In this document: positions 33,726 to 43,160 of the stretch, one piece after another
Layout of the letters: every line of letters begins with the position of its first letter
Numbering within the stretch: the stretch's first letter is position 1
Source of the DNA: an uncultured Desulfuromonas sp.
GTDB lineage: Bacteria; Desulfobacterota; Desulfuromonadia; Desulfuromonadales; Desulfuromonadaceae
DNA: 64,000 nt
NCBI RefSeq assembly: GCF_963678835.1
Contig: NZ_OY787469.1
Location: 1,736,001 to 1,800,000 of the forward strand
Direction: 5' to 3'
Position numbers and translations under genes: made by a program
The notes under the pieces: generated by a model
The model's input: only the letters and a program-made list of their open reading frames with translations
Told to the model about the DNA's origin: nothing
The model's database searches: none

Positions 33726-34604
33726 ATGATCAAAAGCATGACAGGTTATGGCAAGGGGCAGGTCAGCGGGAACGATGCGCACTACAGTATCGAGATAAAA
33801 ACGGTGAATCATCGTTATGCCGATATCACCGTTAAGGTGCCGCGAACTCTGATGTTTCTCGAACGTGATCTGAAAAAATGGACAGGGGAGCGTCTGACCC
33901 GCGGCAAGATCGATGTTTTTGTCAACCGTGAATCCACCGAGCAAGCCGTGGTCACTCCGGTGGCAAACGATGCTCTGGCCGCAGAATACGTCCAGCTGTT
34001 TCGTACCATGAGTGAGCGTTATCATCTCAGCGACGATATTCCTCTGTCGTTGTTGGTTGGCCAAAAAGATGTTGTGACCCTTCAAGAAGCCAATCTTGAC
34101 GAGGAGTTGGTCCGAGAAACATTGCATCAGACGCTGGAGAAGGCCATTGCTGCTGTTGAGGCGATGCGTCTCAAAGAAGGTGCCGCCTTGCAGGAAGATA
34201 TTCAGGAGCGCCTGAAGGATATGGAGAGCTTGCTGCAGGTGATTGAAGAACGTGCCCCACTGGTGGTTGAGGAGTGGCAACAGAAGTTGCAGCAGCGTCT
34301 CGATCGTCTGCAGGGTGATGTGGAGCCAGATCCGCAACGTGTTGCGCAGGAGATAGCCATTTTTGCTGACCGCTGCGATATCAGTGAAGAGGTGGTTCGT
34401 TTCAAAAGCCATCTGGTTCAATTCCGTCAGTTGTTCGAAAACGAGGATGCCGTGGGGCGTCAGATGGATTTTCTGATCCAGGAACTCAATCGCGAAACCA
34501 ATACCATGGGGTCCAAATCCAACGACGCTGAATTGACCCGCCAGGTTGTGGCGATCAAGGCGGAATTAGAAAAAATCCGTGAACAGGTACAGAACATCGA
34601 GTAG
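33726..34604 (+). CDS. yicC: YicC-family endoribonuclease
   Basis: The 292-aa protein starts MIKSMTGYGKGQV and ends LTRQVVAIKAELEKIREQVQNIE, the two conserved termini of the YicC family (N-terminal YicC domain and C-terminal DUF1732). Enterobacterial YicC is a stress-related endoribonuclease. The start at 33726 is the universal MI-SMTGYG position; an earlier in-frame codon is ignored. The gene is followed by gmk (10 bases) and rpoZ, a conserved order in Deltaproteobacteria and Firmicutes, so it is probably in one operon with them. Confidence 0.95.
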   Translation: MIKSMTGYGKGQVSGNDAHYSIEIKTVNHRYADITVKVPRTLMFLERDLKKWTGERLTRGKIDVFVNRESTEQAVVTPVANDALAAEYVQLFRTMSERYHLSDDIPLSLLVGQKDVVTLQEANLDEELVRETLHQTLEKAIAAVEAMRLKEGAALQEDIQERLKDMESLLQVIEERAPLVVEEWQQKLQQRLDRLQGDVEPDPQRVAQEIAIFADRCDISEEVVRFKSHLVQFRQLFENEDAVGRQMDFLIQELNRETNTMGSKSNDAELTRQVVAIKAELEKIREQVQNIE

Positions 34605-34614
34605 GGAATGACGA

Positions 34615-35226
34615 ATGAAACGTGAAGGGGTTCTGTTTGTTGTTTCAGCACCGTCAGGAGCCGGAAAAACAACACTGTGCAAGCGGATGATTGACTTATT
34701 TCCCAATTTGGGGCACTCTATCTCTTTTACCACGCGTCCGATTCGGGGTGGTGAAACCGATGGGGTGGATTACCATTTTGTCACCATCGACACCTTTCGC
34801 CGCATGATTGAAGACAATGCTTTTGTCGAGTGGGCTCAGGTTCATGACAACTACTACGGAACAGCGCTGAAAACACTGGAAGATGCGCGACTCCAAGGTC
34901 ATGATGTGTTGCTGGATATTGATTTTCAGGGTGCGGAACAACTGAAGAAGCAGGCGACTGAAGCGGTGTTCGTGTTTATTGCACCACCAGACATGGCAGA
35001 GCTTGAGCGGCGCCTGCGTCAGCGTGGTACCGACAGCGATGCCGTGATTGCCCGGCGCCTTGACAATGCGGCCGGTGAATTACGTCAAGCACAGTGGTAT
35101 GATTATATCGTCATCAACGACGATGTTGATCATGCCGCGAAGCAGTTGCAGGGGATTATCGAAGCGGAGACATGTCGTGGACGGCATGTTTATCCCTTTG
35201 TTGAACAGATGATCGAACGGCGATAG
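34615..35226 (+). CDS. gmk: Guanylate kinase
   Basis: The 203-aa enzyme phosphorylates GMP to GDP with ATP. It shows the P-loop [11 protein letters not shown], the GMP-binding signature [21 protein letters not shown], the [14 protein letters not shown] segment and the LID region with [17 protein letters not shown]. Length is typical. A GGGAATGACG ribosome binding region follows the yicC stop. Together with rpoZ and rel downstream it links GTP supply with ppGpp control. Confidence 0.97.
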   Translation: MKREGVLFVVSAPSGAGKTTLCKRMIDLFPNLGHSISFTTRPIRGGETDGVDYHFVTIDTFRRMIEDNAFVEWAQVHDNYYGTALKTLEDARLQGHDVLLDIDFQGAEQLKKQATEAVFVFIAPPDMAELERRLRQRGTDSDAVIARRLDNAAGELRQAQWYDYIVINDDVDHAAKQLQGIIEAETCRGRHVYPFVEQMIERR

Positions 35227-35357
35227 GTGAGATTCATGCCTCAAGCCGTCAGCGGCCTTTGATGCGCAGGTTTTTGGAATATGTGATTTTCAAAAATCTC
35301 ACAAGGCACCAAAAAATAAGAACAAACGGCGAAAGCCTTTTAGGGAGAAATCAAGTC

Positions 35358-35567
35358 ATGGCACGTGTTACTGTTGAAGACTGTTTGGAGAAGATTGATA
35401 ACCGTTTTTTGCTGGCGATGGTTGCGGCAAAACGCGCTAAGCAACTGTATCGCGGTGCGACTCCGTTGATTGAGAACGTGTCCGGCAATAAGAAAGTCGT
35501 TCAGGCTTTGCGTGAGATTGCCGCCGGCAAAATTGAGTTTGACGCTCCCGACACCCGCACCCATTAA
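35358..35567 (+). CDS. rpoZ: RNA polymerase omega subunit
   Basis: The 69-aa protein begins [20 protein letters not shown] and includes AAKRAKQL and [14 protein letters not shown], the conserved omega signature that folds with the beta-prime subunit. The AGGGAGA site at 35342-35348 fixes the start. Omega is part of a ppGpp binding site in proteobacterial RNA polymerase, and the next gene encodes a ppGpp synthetase. The 131-base gap to rel is G+C-rich and contains no gene. Confidence 0.95.
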   Translation: MARVTVEDCLEKIDNRFLLAMVAAKRAKQLYRGATPLIENVSGNKKVVQALREIAAGKIEFDAPDTRTH

Positions 35568-35699
35568 CACTGGAGGCGGTGCCTGGAGGTACCGAATGCA
35601 ACTGTTCACGTGGCCGTCCTGCCAGGGGCGGCTACTAACGTACCCTGTTGACCGTGATGTGCTTCATGGGAGACGGGTCAGAGTGGTTAAAGGGCATCA

Positions 35700-37862
35700 T
35701 TGAAGTCACTCGAAGATATCCTCAATACCGTCAAAGAATACCTTCCCGATGCGGATCTTGACCTGATCCGGCGAGCCTATCCTTTCAGCCAGCAACTTCA
35801 TCAGGGTCAGGATCTGCCTGGTGGCATAACTGCGTTCAGCCATCCCGTGGCTGTGGCGGAGCTCTTGTTGCGTCTGCGAATGGACGTGCCGACCGTTGCG
35901 GCAGGACTGCTCCATGATGTTCTGCAGAAAGAGATGGTGACCTCTGCCGAGCTCAAGGAGCGTTTTGGCGATCAGGTTCATATGCTGGTTGAAGGTCTGA
36001 CCAGAATCAATAACATCATCTTCAAGCGCGGTGAAGAGCGACAGGCCGAGAGCTTTCGCAAGATGCTGCTGGCGATTGCCCGCGACTTTCGTATTATCCT
36101 TATCAAGTTGGCCGACCGACTTCACGGCATGCAGAACCTGAGCTGTCTGCCTGAGGCACAACAGCAGCGCATTGCTCGTGAAACGATGGATGTCTACGCG
36201 CCGTTGGCTAACCGCATGGGGATCAGCTGGATGAAAAGCCAGCTCGAAGACCTGTCGTTTCAGCACCTTTATCCCGACGAGTATGCCGAACTCAACGGCA
36301 AAGTCATGGCGTTCAAGACCGATGCCTGTGATCAGTATGTCCAGCGGGTCAAGGATGAGCTGCATGCCATTTTGGCCAAGCAGGGGATTCATGGTGATGT
36401 GTCGGGACGCTCCAAGCATATCTATTCCGTGTACCGCAAGTTGCAACGCCAGAAGATTGATCTCGACCAGATGTACGATCTGATCGCCTTTCGCGTGATC
36501 GTGACCTCGGTGCGTGAGTGCTATGCGGCGCTGGGCATTGTTCATGCCGAGTGGAAACCGGTGTCAGGGCGGTTTAAAGACTACATCGCCATGCCGAAAG
36601 CCAATATGTACCAGTCGCTGCATACCTCGGTGATTGGTCCGTATGGCAAGCGTATGGAAGTGCAGATTCGCACTGAAGAGATGCACCGCATTGCTGAAGA
36701 GGGGATCGCCGCCCACTGGATGTATAAAGAGGGCAAGTCCACCGGTTCAGGAGAGGACAAACGCTTCAGTTGGCTGCGCCAGATGGTCGAATGGCAAAAA
36801 GAGATGGATGATTCTCTGGCCGTCACCACCGACAACCATATTGATCTGTTTCCAGAAGAGGTCTACGTCTTTACTCCGCAGGGCCATGTGCGCGAGTTAC
36901 CCAAAGGGGCTTGTCCCATTGATTTTGCCTACGCGATCCATGGTGACATCGGGCATCGCTGTGTTGGGGCCAAGGTCAACAATAAAATGGTGTCGTTGAA
37001 GACCGAGTTGCACAATGGCGACGTGGTGGAGGTGTTGACCTCCCCGCACCAGAATCCGAGCAAGGACTGGTTGAAGATCGTTAAAACCTCCAAGGCGCGT
37101 AACCGTATTCGGCATTGGGTGAAGACCCAGGAGCGGGAAAAGAGTATTGAGGTTGCCCATGGTCTGCTCGATAAAGAGTTGCGCAAATACGGTAAAGGGC
37201 TCAACAAGACGTTAAATGATCCGGTTATGGCCGAAGCTGCCAAGGACCTTGGTTTTAAAGAGGTGACGGAACTGCTGGCCGCTGTCGGCTACGGAAAGCT
37301 GTCGGCAGGCCAGGTTGTCAGTCGTATTGTGCCTGCGGATCAGTTGCGCAGCCATCGCTCTAAATTGTCCGGCCTCGGACGGGTGATCAACAAGATCCGT
37401 AAGAAGCCGTCGCACAGTGCGATCCGTATTCAGGGGATTGACGATGTGCTGGTACGTTTTGCCAAATGCTGCAATCCGCTGCCGGGAGATGACATTGTTG
37501 GATTTATCACCCGCGGCCATGGCATCACCGTTCATGCGGCAGACTGTCCACATCTTCTTGAAACGGATCCACAACGACGCGTTGAGGTGGAGTGGGATGA
37601 AGGCTCTGTTTCGTCGCGCAGTGTGCGCATCAATGTCTATTGTCACGACCATAAAGGGGTACTGGCGGAGATCACCAGTTGTATCACCAAGTGTGAAGCC
37701 AACATTACCAGTGCTCGCGTGAATGCGTCGTCCGGCAGTAAGGGGCTCAATGAGTTTGAGATCGATGTCAACAATGTCGATCATCTCAAAGAGGTGATGG
37801 CGGCTCTCAAGGCTCTCAAAGGGGTTTACCGGGTGGAACGGGTGCGTGAGCGACGTGGTTAG
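35700..37862 (+). CDS. rel: RelA/SpoT-family (p)ppGpp synthetase, hydrolase motif altered
   Basis: The 720-aa protein has the full RSH layout: HD domain (about 40-155), synthetase domain (about 240-350, RFKDYIAMPKANMYQSLHT), TGS domain (about 385-450, EVYVFTPQGHVRELPKG), a Cys-containing conserved region (VRFAKCCNPLPGDDIVGF) and a C-terminal ACT domain. The synthetase has the RxKD motif of bifunctional Rel enzymes. In the hydrolase domain, His48 and His72-Asp73 are kept and ADRLHGMQN is present, but the ED pair of the usual HDxxED is Gln76-Lys77. Loss of hydrolase activity is therefore likely. The start is TTG, the only in-frame start after an upstream TAA. Confidence 0.93.
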   Translation: MKSLEDILNTVKEYLPDADLDLIRRAYPFSQQLHQGQDLPGGITAFSHPVAVAELLLRLRMDVPTVAAGLLHDVLQKEMVTSAELKERFGDQVHMLVEGLTRINNIIFKRGEERQAESFRKMLLAIARDFRIILIKLADRLHGMQNLSCLPEAQQQRIARETMDVYAPLANRMGISWMKSQLEDLSFQHLYPDEYAELNGKVMAFKTDACDQYVQRVKDELHAILAKQGIHGDVSGRSKHIYSVYRKLQRQKIDLDQMYDLIAFRVIVTSVRECYAALGIVHAEWKPVSGRFKDYIAMPKANMYQSLHTSVIGPYGKRMEVQIRTEEMHRIAEEGIAAHWMYKEGKSTGSGEDKRFSWLRQMVEWQKEMDDSLAVTTDNHIDLFPEEVYVFTPQGHVRELPKGACPIDFAYAIHGDIGHRCVGAKVNNKMVSLKTELHNGDVVEVLTSPHQNPSKDWLKIVKTSKARNRIRHWVKTQEREKSIEVAHGLLDKELRKYGKGLNKTLNDPVMAEAAKDLGFKEVTELLAAVGYGKLSAGQVVSRIVPADQLRSHRSKLSGLGRVINKIRKKPSHSAIRIQGIDDVLVRFAKCCNPLPGDDIVGFITRGHGITVHAADCPHLLETDPQRRVEVEWDEGSVSSRSVRINVYCHDHKGVLAEITSCITKCEANITSARVNASSGSKGLNEFEIDVNNVDHLKEVMAALKALKGVYRVERVRERRG

Positions 37863-37916
37863 CCAGCTCAGGCCGGTGTTGTCGTCGTGCCGGGATGAAA
37901 TGGAAAAGAGATACGG

Positions 37917-37955
37917 AAAAAGGGGAGTTGACCTTGATGTCAGCTCCCCTTTTTG
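37917..37955. terminator. Bidirectional terminator between rel and rpmB
   Basis: AAAAAGGGGAGTTGAC and GTCAGCTCCCCTTTTT form a 16-bp stem (one G-U pair) with a 6-base loop. A and T runs on either side allow use by both converging genes, rel and rpmB. Confidence 0.9.
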
Positions 37956-37979
37956 ATGGAATTTTTTGCCGTTGGGCGA

Positions 37980-38168
37980 TTAACCTTTAACAACAGCCCC
38001 GGAACGGATGCAACGGGTGCAGACCTTCATGGTCTGAACGTTGCCATTCTTCACAGCCCGAACCTTTTGCAGGTTGGGATACCATACTTTACGGGTTTTA
38101 TTATGTGCATGGCTGACGTTGTTGCCGGTTACCGGTTTTTTGCCGCAAATTTCACATGTTCTGGACAT
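37980..38168 (-). CDS. rpmB: 50S ribosomal protein L28
   Basis: The 62-aa protein begins [20 protein letters not shown] and contains [14 protein letters not shown] and [15 protein letters not shown]. The CxxC pairs (CEIC, CTRC) show the zinc-binding form of L28. A strong GGAGGTC ribosome binding site supports the ATG at 38168 rather than the much longer in-frame extension upstream. Confidence 0.97.
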   Translation of the reverse strand: MSRTCEICGKKPVTGNNVSHAHNKTRKVWYPNLQKVRAVKNGNVQTMKVCTRCIRSGAVVKG

Positions 38169-38281
38169 TGTTCTAGACCTCCTGAATATTTGGAACGCGT
38201 ATAAGTAGCACGATTCAATGGTTGAATCAAGGACTAATTGAGGTTTCTCTCGAAAGTCCTCAACCGCTTTGTGGTAAATTT

Positions 38282-38755
38282 TTAATTGCCGAGATACTCT
38301 CTTAATTCGTCCAGCTGCTCTTCGCTGAACAGGTGGAGTTTCTCCTGGTGGAGCAGGGCTGCTGTCACGCCTTTGCCACAGATTTTTTCGCCTTGACAGT
38401 GGACGGTATGGCTTCCGCACGACGGGCTGCGCTCTTTGAGCAGGGCGGCCCGGCAGTGTGTCATGCGGACAATCTTTAATGTCTCCTGTGCCCCGCGACA
38501 AAAGGCCTCGGTGACGTCATTGCCCTGGCTGTTTTTTAACTGCCCTGTTCCTTGCCATACCTGTTCGCCGCTACCTTGGATAAATTCACAACTGGGTCGC
38601 GGTGTACTGAATCCGGCGAGCTGCTCCGGGCAGACAATGATTGGTATAATGTCCGCTTGCTCAATGAGGGCGACAACCTGGGCGTTGGTTTTTGTTTCAG
38701 CATTGTAGCGGGTGTTGAGACCAAGCAGACAGGCGCTGACCAGAAGCGGCGTCAT
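38282..38755 (-). CDS. DUF523-family protein
   Basis: The 157-aa protein belongs to the DUF523 (YbbK-like) family: it begins with [15 protein letters not shown], has [15 protein letters not shown] and the conserved cysteine motif [10 protein letters not shown]. Its function is unknown. Cysteines near the two conserved motifs could form a metal or thiol site. The ATG overlaps the purN stop by four bases (ATGA), so it is translationally coupled to the purine genes purM-purN. Confidence 0.9.
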   Translation of the reverse strand: MTPLLVSACLLGLNTRYNAETKTNAQVVALIEQADIIPIIVCPEQLAGFSTPRPSCEFIQGSGEQVWQGTGQLKNSQGNDVTEAFCRGAQETLKIVRMTHCRAALLKERSPSCGSHTVHCQGEKICGKGVTAALLHQEKLHLFSEEQLDELREYLGN

Positions 38756-39417
38756 GATGCCGGGCTGAGCGGCGGATTGATCAACGCGTCAGGTGCCTGT
38801 TGGGCGTTGTCGATAATGACACGCCGGCCGTCAATCCGGATAGCTCCCTTGGCAAACCATTGGATAGCCTGGGGGTAAATTTTGTGTTCCTGTTCAAGGA
38901 TACGGGCGCTCAGGCTGGCTTCGTTATCATCCTCCAAAATTGGAACAACCGCCTGCAGGATGATTGGTCCGGTATCAACACCGCCATCAACAAAGTGGAC
39001 GGTGCAGCCGGAAAAGCGCGCCCCGTAATCAAGTGCCTTCTGCTGAACATGGAGGCCGGGAAACGCAGGAAGCAGGGCGGGATGAATGTTCATAATTCGG
39101 CCGGGGAACGCGTCGAGAAAGCGTTGACCGATGATGCGCATGAATCCTGCCAATACCACCAGTTCCACCTTGGCATCGAGCAGGGCTGCAACCACGGCAC
39201 TGTCAAAGTCGTCACGGCTGGCAAACTCGCGGTGGTTGATGCACTGGTGCGCAATGTCTGCTTTGGCTGCTCGTTGCAGAGCGCCCGCGTCAGGGTTGTT
39301 GGACAGGACGGTGACGATCTCTACGTCAATTTGTCCCGACCGGCAGCCGTCGATGATCGATTGTAAGTTGGTGCCGCCGCCGGAGGCGAGGACACCGATG
39401 CGCAGTTTTGAATTCAC
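38752..39417 (-). CDS. purN: Phosphoribosylglycinamide formyltransferase
   Basis: The 221-aa enzyme transfers the formyl group from 10-formyltetrahydrofolate to GAR in the third step of purine synthesis. It has IGVLASGGGTNLQSIIDG at the N-terminus, the folate-site segment VLAGFMRIIGQRFLDAFPGR and the catalytic Asn-His-Asp set in IMNIHPALLPAF, CTVHFVDGGVDTGPI. It lies 20 bases downstream of purM on the same strand. Confidence 0.97.
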   Translation of the reverse strand: MNSKLRIGVLASGGGTNLQSIIDGCRSGQIDVEIVTVLSNNPDAGALQRAAKADIAHQCINHREFASRDDFDSAVVAALLDAKVELVVLAGFMRIIGQRFLDAFPGRIMNIHPALLPAFPGLHVQQKALDYGARFSGCTVHFVDGGVDTGPIILQAVVPILEDDNEASLSARILEQEHKIYPQAIQWFAKGAIRIDGRRVIIDNAQQAPDALINPPLSPAS

Positions 39418-39437
39418 GCCGTTCTCCCGTGGGTTGA

Positions 39438-40484
39438 TCAGTCGAGCAGGACTGACGGCGGTTCGTCAACGTTCTTGCTGATCTCGCCGATCTCCCAGGC
39501 TTTTTCATTGAGACCGGAGAGGCGGAGCAGGATGTCTTCACATTGCTCGCTGGGAACAATCAGTACCATCCCCAGGCCGTAGTTGAAGGTGCGATGCATT
39601 TCGGTGTCTTCGATATTGCCGCCTTTTTGCAGAACATCGAAGATAACCGGTTTTTCCCAGCTGTCACGGCGGATTACGGCGTGGCAGTGTTTCGGCAGGA
39701 CGCGGGGAACATTCTCCAGCAGGCCGCCACCGGTGATGTGCGCCATCCCCTTGATGGTGAAGTCGCGAATCAGGTTGAGAGCGGTTTTGACATAGATACG
39801 GGTCGGAGTCAACATCTCCAGGCCGATGCTCTGTCCGAATTCCGGCAGGGTGTCGTTGACGTTGAGGCCCATGTGGTCAAAAAACACTTTGCGAGCCAAA
39901 GAGTAGCCGTTGGAGTGGAGACCGCTGGAGGCGATGCCGATAATTTTATCTCCGACTGTGATGGCGGAGCCGTCAATGATGCTGTCGTTGTCAACCGCAC
40001 CAACGGTGAAGCCTGCAACATCATATTCCCCCTCACTGTAAAATCCGGGCATCTCGGCGGTCTCGCCACCAATTAATGCACAGCCTGCTTGTTGGCATCC
40101 TTCGGAGATCCCTTTAACGACTTCAGCGGCTTTTTCCGGAGCCAGTTTGCCCGTGGCCATGTAGTCGAGAAAAAACAGCGGCTCAGCGCCCTGAACAATG
40201 ATGTCATTGACACACATGGCGACCAAGTCGATGCCCACGGTGTCGTGCTTGTCCATCATGAACGCCAGTTTGAGCTTGGTGCCGACACCGTCGGTTGAGG
40301 AAACCAGGGTCGGTTTTTTATATTTGTCAGCGTGGAAGGAGAACAGCCCGCCAAATCCGCCAATGTCGGTCAGAACTTCAGGACGGGATGTCGCCTTGAC
40401 CATCGGCTTGATCATGTCGACAAAACGGTTGCCAGCATCAATATCTACACCGGCATCTTTATAGGTAACGCTTTTCTTTTCCAC
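39438..40484 (-). CDS. purM: Phosphoribosylformylglycinamidine cyclo-ligase (AIR synthetase)
   Basis: The 348-aa enzyme closes the imidazole ring of AIR using ATP. It begins with VTYKDAGVDIDAGNRFVDMI and contains STDGVGTKLKLAF, GGETAEMPGFYSEGEYDVAG and AHITGGGLLENVPRVLP, all PurM signatures. The start is GTG with a strong GAGGAG site. It is the first gene of a purM-purN-DUF523 operon. Confidence 0.97.
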   Translation of the reverse strand: MEKKSVTYKDAGVDIDAGNRFVDMIKPMVKATSRPEVLTDIGGFGGLFSFHADKYKKPTLVSSTDGVGTKLKLAFMMDKHDTVGIDLVAMCVNDIIVQGAEPLFFLDYMATGKLAPEKAAEVVKGISEGCQQAGCALIGGETAEMPGFYSEGEYDVAGFTVGAVDNDSIIDGSAITVGDKIIGIASSGLHSNGYSLARKVFFDHMGLNVNDTLPEFGQSIGLEMLTPTRIYVKTALNLIRDFTIKGMAHITGGGLLENVPRVLPKHCHAVIRRDSWEKPVIFDVLQKGGNIEDTEMHRTFNYGLGMVLIVPSEQCEDILLRLSGLNEKAWEIGEISKNVDEPPSVLLD

Positions 40485-40871
40485 GGTTAAAACTCCTCGT
40501 TAAAAGTGGCGTCAAGTAATAAAACATGGGCAGAAAGATGTCAACGCCAAACTCCACCAAAACCGCGGGATTGTCGCTTTACACGGCGCGGGGGCTGGCT
40601 TAGAATGCAATCAGCTTTCATCCTTGAAGCAATGAGTGGGGTGCCATCGGGCTGCTCAGACCGCGGAATTGTTTATATTTTGAAAAAGCGTCGCCATGCT
40701 GTTAGGGGGTGTTCGGCTTTTTCAGGTCCTATTCAATTCGGGTGCTTAAATTTTTGTTCGCCGCCAGCTCACTGTTCAAGAATTGACATTTTAACACTTT
40801 TTGGTCGTCTGGGTTACTTGCGGAAGTAATTTTTCCGCTCGTGGCTGCGATGGCCGGTCAGGATATGGTTC
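40485..40871. other. Intergenic region between divergent purM and rimI
   Basis: An ORF of 107 codons (40506-40829) lacks a ribosome binding site and coding character, so I do not call it. TTGACA occurs near 40785 but no matching -10 box is found. No purine riboswitch aptamer pattern was recognised. Confidence 0.35.
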
Positions 40872-41327
40872 ATGACCCCCTATGCCCTTCGGCCGATGGT
40901 GGCGGACGATTTGACTGCCGTGGTGACCATTGAGCGGGGCTGTCATCAACATCCATGGAATGGCCACCTTTTTGAGCGTGAATTGACCAATCCGGTATCA
41001 CGGATGTCGGTGGTTGTGGCCAAAGAGGAGATTGTCGGCTATCTGTGTGTGTGGGTTGTTGCCGGCGAAGCGGAAATTCACAATATTGCCACGGCCTGCC
41101 ATTGGCAACGTCGCGGGGTTGCCTCTTTTGTTATGGAGGTGCTGTTTCGCCAGTTGCGTGAAGAGGGGATTGAGCGTCTTCTGCTCGAAGTGCGCGTGTC
41201 TAATCTGGCGGCAATTGAGCTCTATCAACGGTGGGGATTTGAAACGTCCTGTCGCCGTAAAGGGTATTATCAGGATGGCGAGGATGCTCTGTTGATGCAT
41301 TGCGATCTGTCCGTATCTTCCAGTTGA
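40872..41327 (+). CDS. rimI: Ribosomal-protein-alanine N-acetyltransferase
   Basis: The 151-aa GNAT-family enzyme would acetylate the N-terminal alanine of ribosomal protein S18. The acetyl-CoA-binding motif is HWQRRGVASFVM, followed by LLEVRVSNLAAIELYQRWGF, the RimI signature, and RRKGYYQDGEDALLMHC, the usual end. Related GNAT enzymes with other N-terminal substrates cannot be excluded. The pyrK gene starts 42 bases downstream. Confidence 0.9.
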   Translation: MTPYALRPMVADDLTAVVTIERGCHQHPWNGHLFERELTNPVSRMSVVVAKEEIVGYLCVWVVAGEAEIHNIATACHWQRRGVASFVMEVLFRQLREEGIERLLLEVRVSNLAAIELYQRWGFETSCRRKGYYQDGEDALLMHCDLSVSSS

Positions 41328-41369
41328 TCGTTGTGCTTGTTGAGGCACTGACATGAAAGGCACAGTTTT

Positions 41370-42203
41370 ATGCAAAACCTGAAAACGGTGGTCCTGCATA
41401 ACCGTGAAATCGCCCCTGGTTATTTCCGTATGGCGATTCTCGCTCCCGGCTATCCGCAGACGGCGAAAGCCGGACAATTCATCATGCTGCGGGTGCAGCT
41501 TCAGACCCAGCCATTGCTGCGACGCCCCTTCGGTATCTTCAAAACCGGCACGTTGCCGCCGGAATGCAGTGGCATGCCGCCCCGCGAGTTTGTCGAGCTG
41601 GTGTATAAGGTGGTTGGCAGCGGTACGGAACTGATGGCAACGCTGCAACGTGGTGACCAAGTGGAGTTACTCGGTCCTCTGGGCGAGGGGTTTGTTGCCA
41701 CCGAAGATGAAAATCCGATTCTGGTCGGCGGTGGTATTGGTCTGGTGCCGCTGTTCAAGTTGGCCGAAGACCTGTGTCGGCAGGGGCGTAACGTTCGTTT
41801 ACTGATGGGCGGTCGTACCCGTGACGACATTTTGGGAATTACCGAATTTGAACGTCTCGGGGTGGAAACCTATGTGTCCACGGATGACGGCAGCCTCGGA
41901 GAGGAGGGCTTGGTGACGGCGGTGCTGGAGCGTAAGTTGGCCAAATATCCCGGTGCTCAGGTTTATGCGTGTGGACCGACGCCGATGCTCAACGCGGTGC
42001 AGGCAATCTGTGCGGCAAACAACGCGCCGTTGCAAGTGTCCCTCGAGGCGCTGATGGCCTGTGGTGTTGGTGCTTGCCTGGGATGCGTTGTGCCGGGCAA
42101 GGAGCATCGCGAAGAAGAGCCGGATTATTTGTGTACCTGTCGGCAGGGGCCGGTCTTTGATGCCGAATTGCTGCAATGGCCGGAATCGGGAGGTGCGGCA
42201 TGA
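41370..42203 (+). CDS. pyrK: Dihydroorotate dehydrogenase B, electron-transfer subunit
   Basis: The 277-aa subunit carries FAD and a [2Fe-2S] cluster and passes electrons from dihydroorotate oxidation to NAD+. The FAD site includes LRRPFGIF, the nucleotide site [17 protein letters not shown], and the C-terminal cluster cysteines CGVGACLGC...CTCRQGPVF. The length is typical (about 250-280). The stop overlaps the pyrD start by four bases, the normal pyrK-pyrD coupling. Confidence 0.96.
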   Translation: MQNLKTVVLHNREIAPGYFRMAILAPGYPQTAKAGQFIMLRVQLQTQPLLRRPFGIFKTGTLPPECSGMPPREFVELVYKVVGSGTELMATLQRGDQVELLGPLGEGFVATEDENPILVGGGIGLVPLFKLAEDLCRQGRNVRLLMGGRTRDDILGITEFERLGVETYVSTDDGSLGEEGLVTAVLERKLAKYPGAQVYACGPTPMLNAVQAICAANNAPLQVSLEALMACGVGACLGCVVPGKEHREEEPDYLCTCRQGPVFDAELLQWPESGGAA

Positions 42204-43123
42204 GTCAACCCACACCCTCTTTGGCGGTCGATCTGGCCGGACTGACCCTGCGTAATCCGGTGATGCCTGCGTCGGGAACTTTTGGCTATGGCCGGGAGTT
42301 TGCGCCCTACCTTGATCTGGAAAAAATCGGCGCGGTGATGACCAAGGGGATCTCCCTGCAGCCCAAAGCCGGCAACCCGACGCCGCGCATCGCGGAAACC
42401 TCCTCCGGAATGCTCAATGCTATTGGTTTGCAGAATGTTGGCATTGATGCCTTTATCCGCGATAAAGTGCCTTATCTGCAGACGATCAACACGCCGGTGA
42501 TTGTTAATTTCTTTGGAAACCAGTTGCCTGACTATATTGAAGTTGCTGAAAAGTTGTCGGACATTGACGCAGTGGATGCGGTGGAGCTGAATATCTCCTG
42601 TCCCAATGTCAAGCAGGGGGGAATTGTGTTCGGTACGGAACCCTGTGCGGCGGCCGAAGTGGTCAGCGGCGTGCGTAAGGTGCTGAATAAGCCGTTGATC
42701 GTCAAGCTGACTCCGAATGTCACGGATATCACCGTTATGGCGCGTGCTGTGGAAGAGGCTGGTGCCGATGTGATCAGTTGTGTGAATACCTTGACCGGCA
42801 TGGCCGTGGATATTGAAAGGCAACGTCTGCATCTGGCCAATGGCACCGGCGGCTTGTCCGGACCCGCGATTAAGCCGGTAGCGCTACGTATGGTTTATCA
42901 AGTGGTGCGCGCCGTCAAGGTGCCGGTGATCGGGGTCGGCGGTATTATGACCGCCAAGGATGCCCTGGAATTTCTGCTCATAGGTGCTACCGCTGTTCAG
43001 GTCGGGACAGCTAATCTGGTCAATCCCGGTGCCATGACCGAGATCGTTGACGGTATTGAGCTGTTTTGTCGCGATAAAGGGATCGACGATATTAATCAGT
43101 GGATCGGTTCGTTGCAGGAATGA
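42200..43123 (+). CDS. pyrD: Dihydroorotate dehydrogenase B, catalytic subunit
   Basis: The 307-aa FMN enzyme oxidises dihydroorotate to orotate in pyrimidine synthesis and works as a complex with PyrK. Signature segments are [29 protein letters not shown] (with the class 1B catalytic Cys), [10 protein letters not shown], and [24 protein letters not shown]. The ATG at 42200 gives the usual N-terminus; a longer in-frame start is ignored. Confidence 0.97.
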   Translation: MSQPTPSLAVDLAGLTLRNPVMPASGTFGYGREFAPYLDLEKIGAVMTKGISLQPKAGNPTPRIAETSSGMLNAIGLQNVGIDAFIRDKVPYLQTINTPVIVNFFGNQLPDYIEVAEKLSDIDAVDAVELNISCPNVKQGGIVFGTEPCAAAEVVSGVRKVLNKPLIVKLTPNVTDITVMARAVEEAGADVISCVNTLTGMAVDIERQRLHLANGTGGLSGPAIKPVALRMVYQVVRAVKVPVIGVGGIMTAKDALEFLLIGATAVQVGTANLVNPGAMTEIVDGIELFCRDKGIDDINQWIGSLQE

Positions 43124-43160
43124 TCGTCTTTGACCTCTCTTATGGAGAAGCGGACCCCGG

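Noticed and set aside
35568..35699. Small RNA or tRNA between rpoZ and rel
   Set aside because: G+C-rich but no cloverleaf or convincing stem could be built.
37980..38501. 173-codon extension of the L28 gene
   Set aside because: L28 starts at 38168 behind a strong ribosome binding site; the upstream in-frame codons have no coding character.
40506..40829. 107-codon ORF between purM and rimI
   Set aside because: No ribosome binding site and atypical amino-acid content; it lies in a divergent promoter region.
40485..40871. Purine riboswitch upstream of purM
   Set aside because: The conserved aptamer core could not be recognised on either strand.
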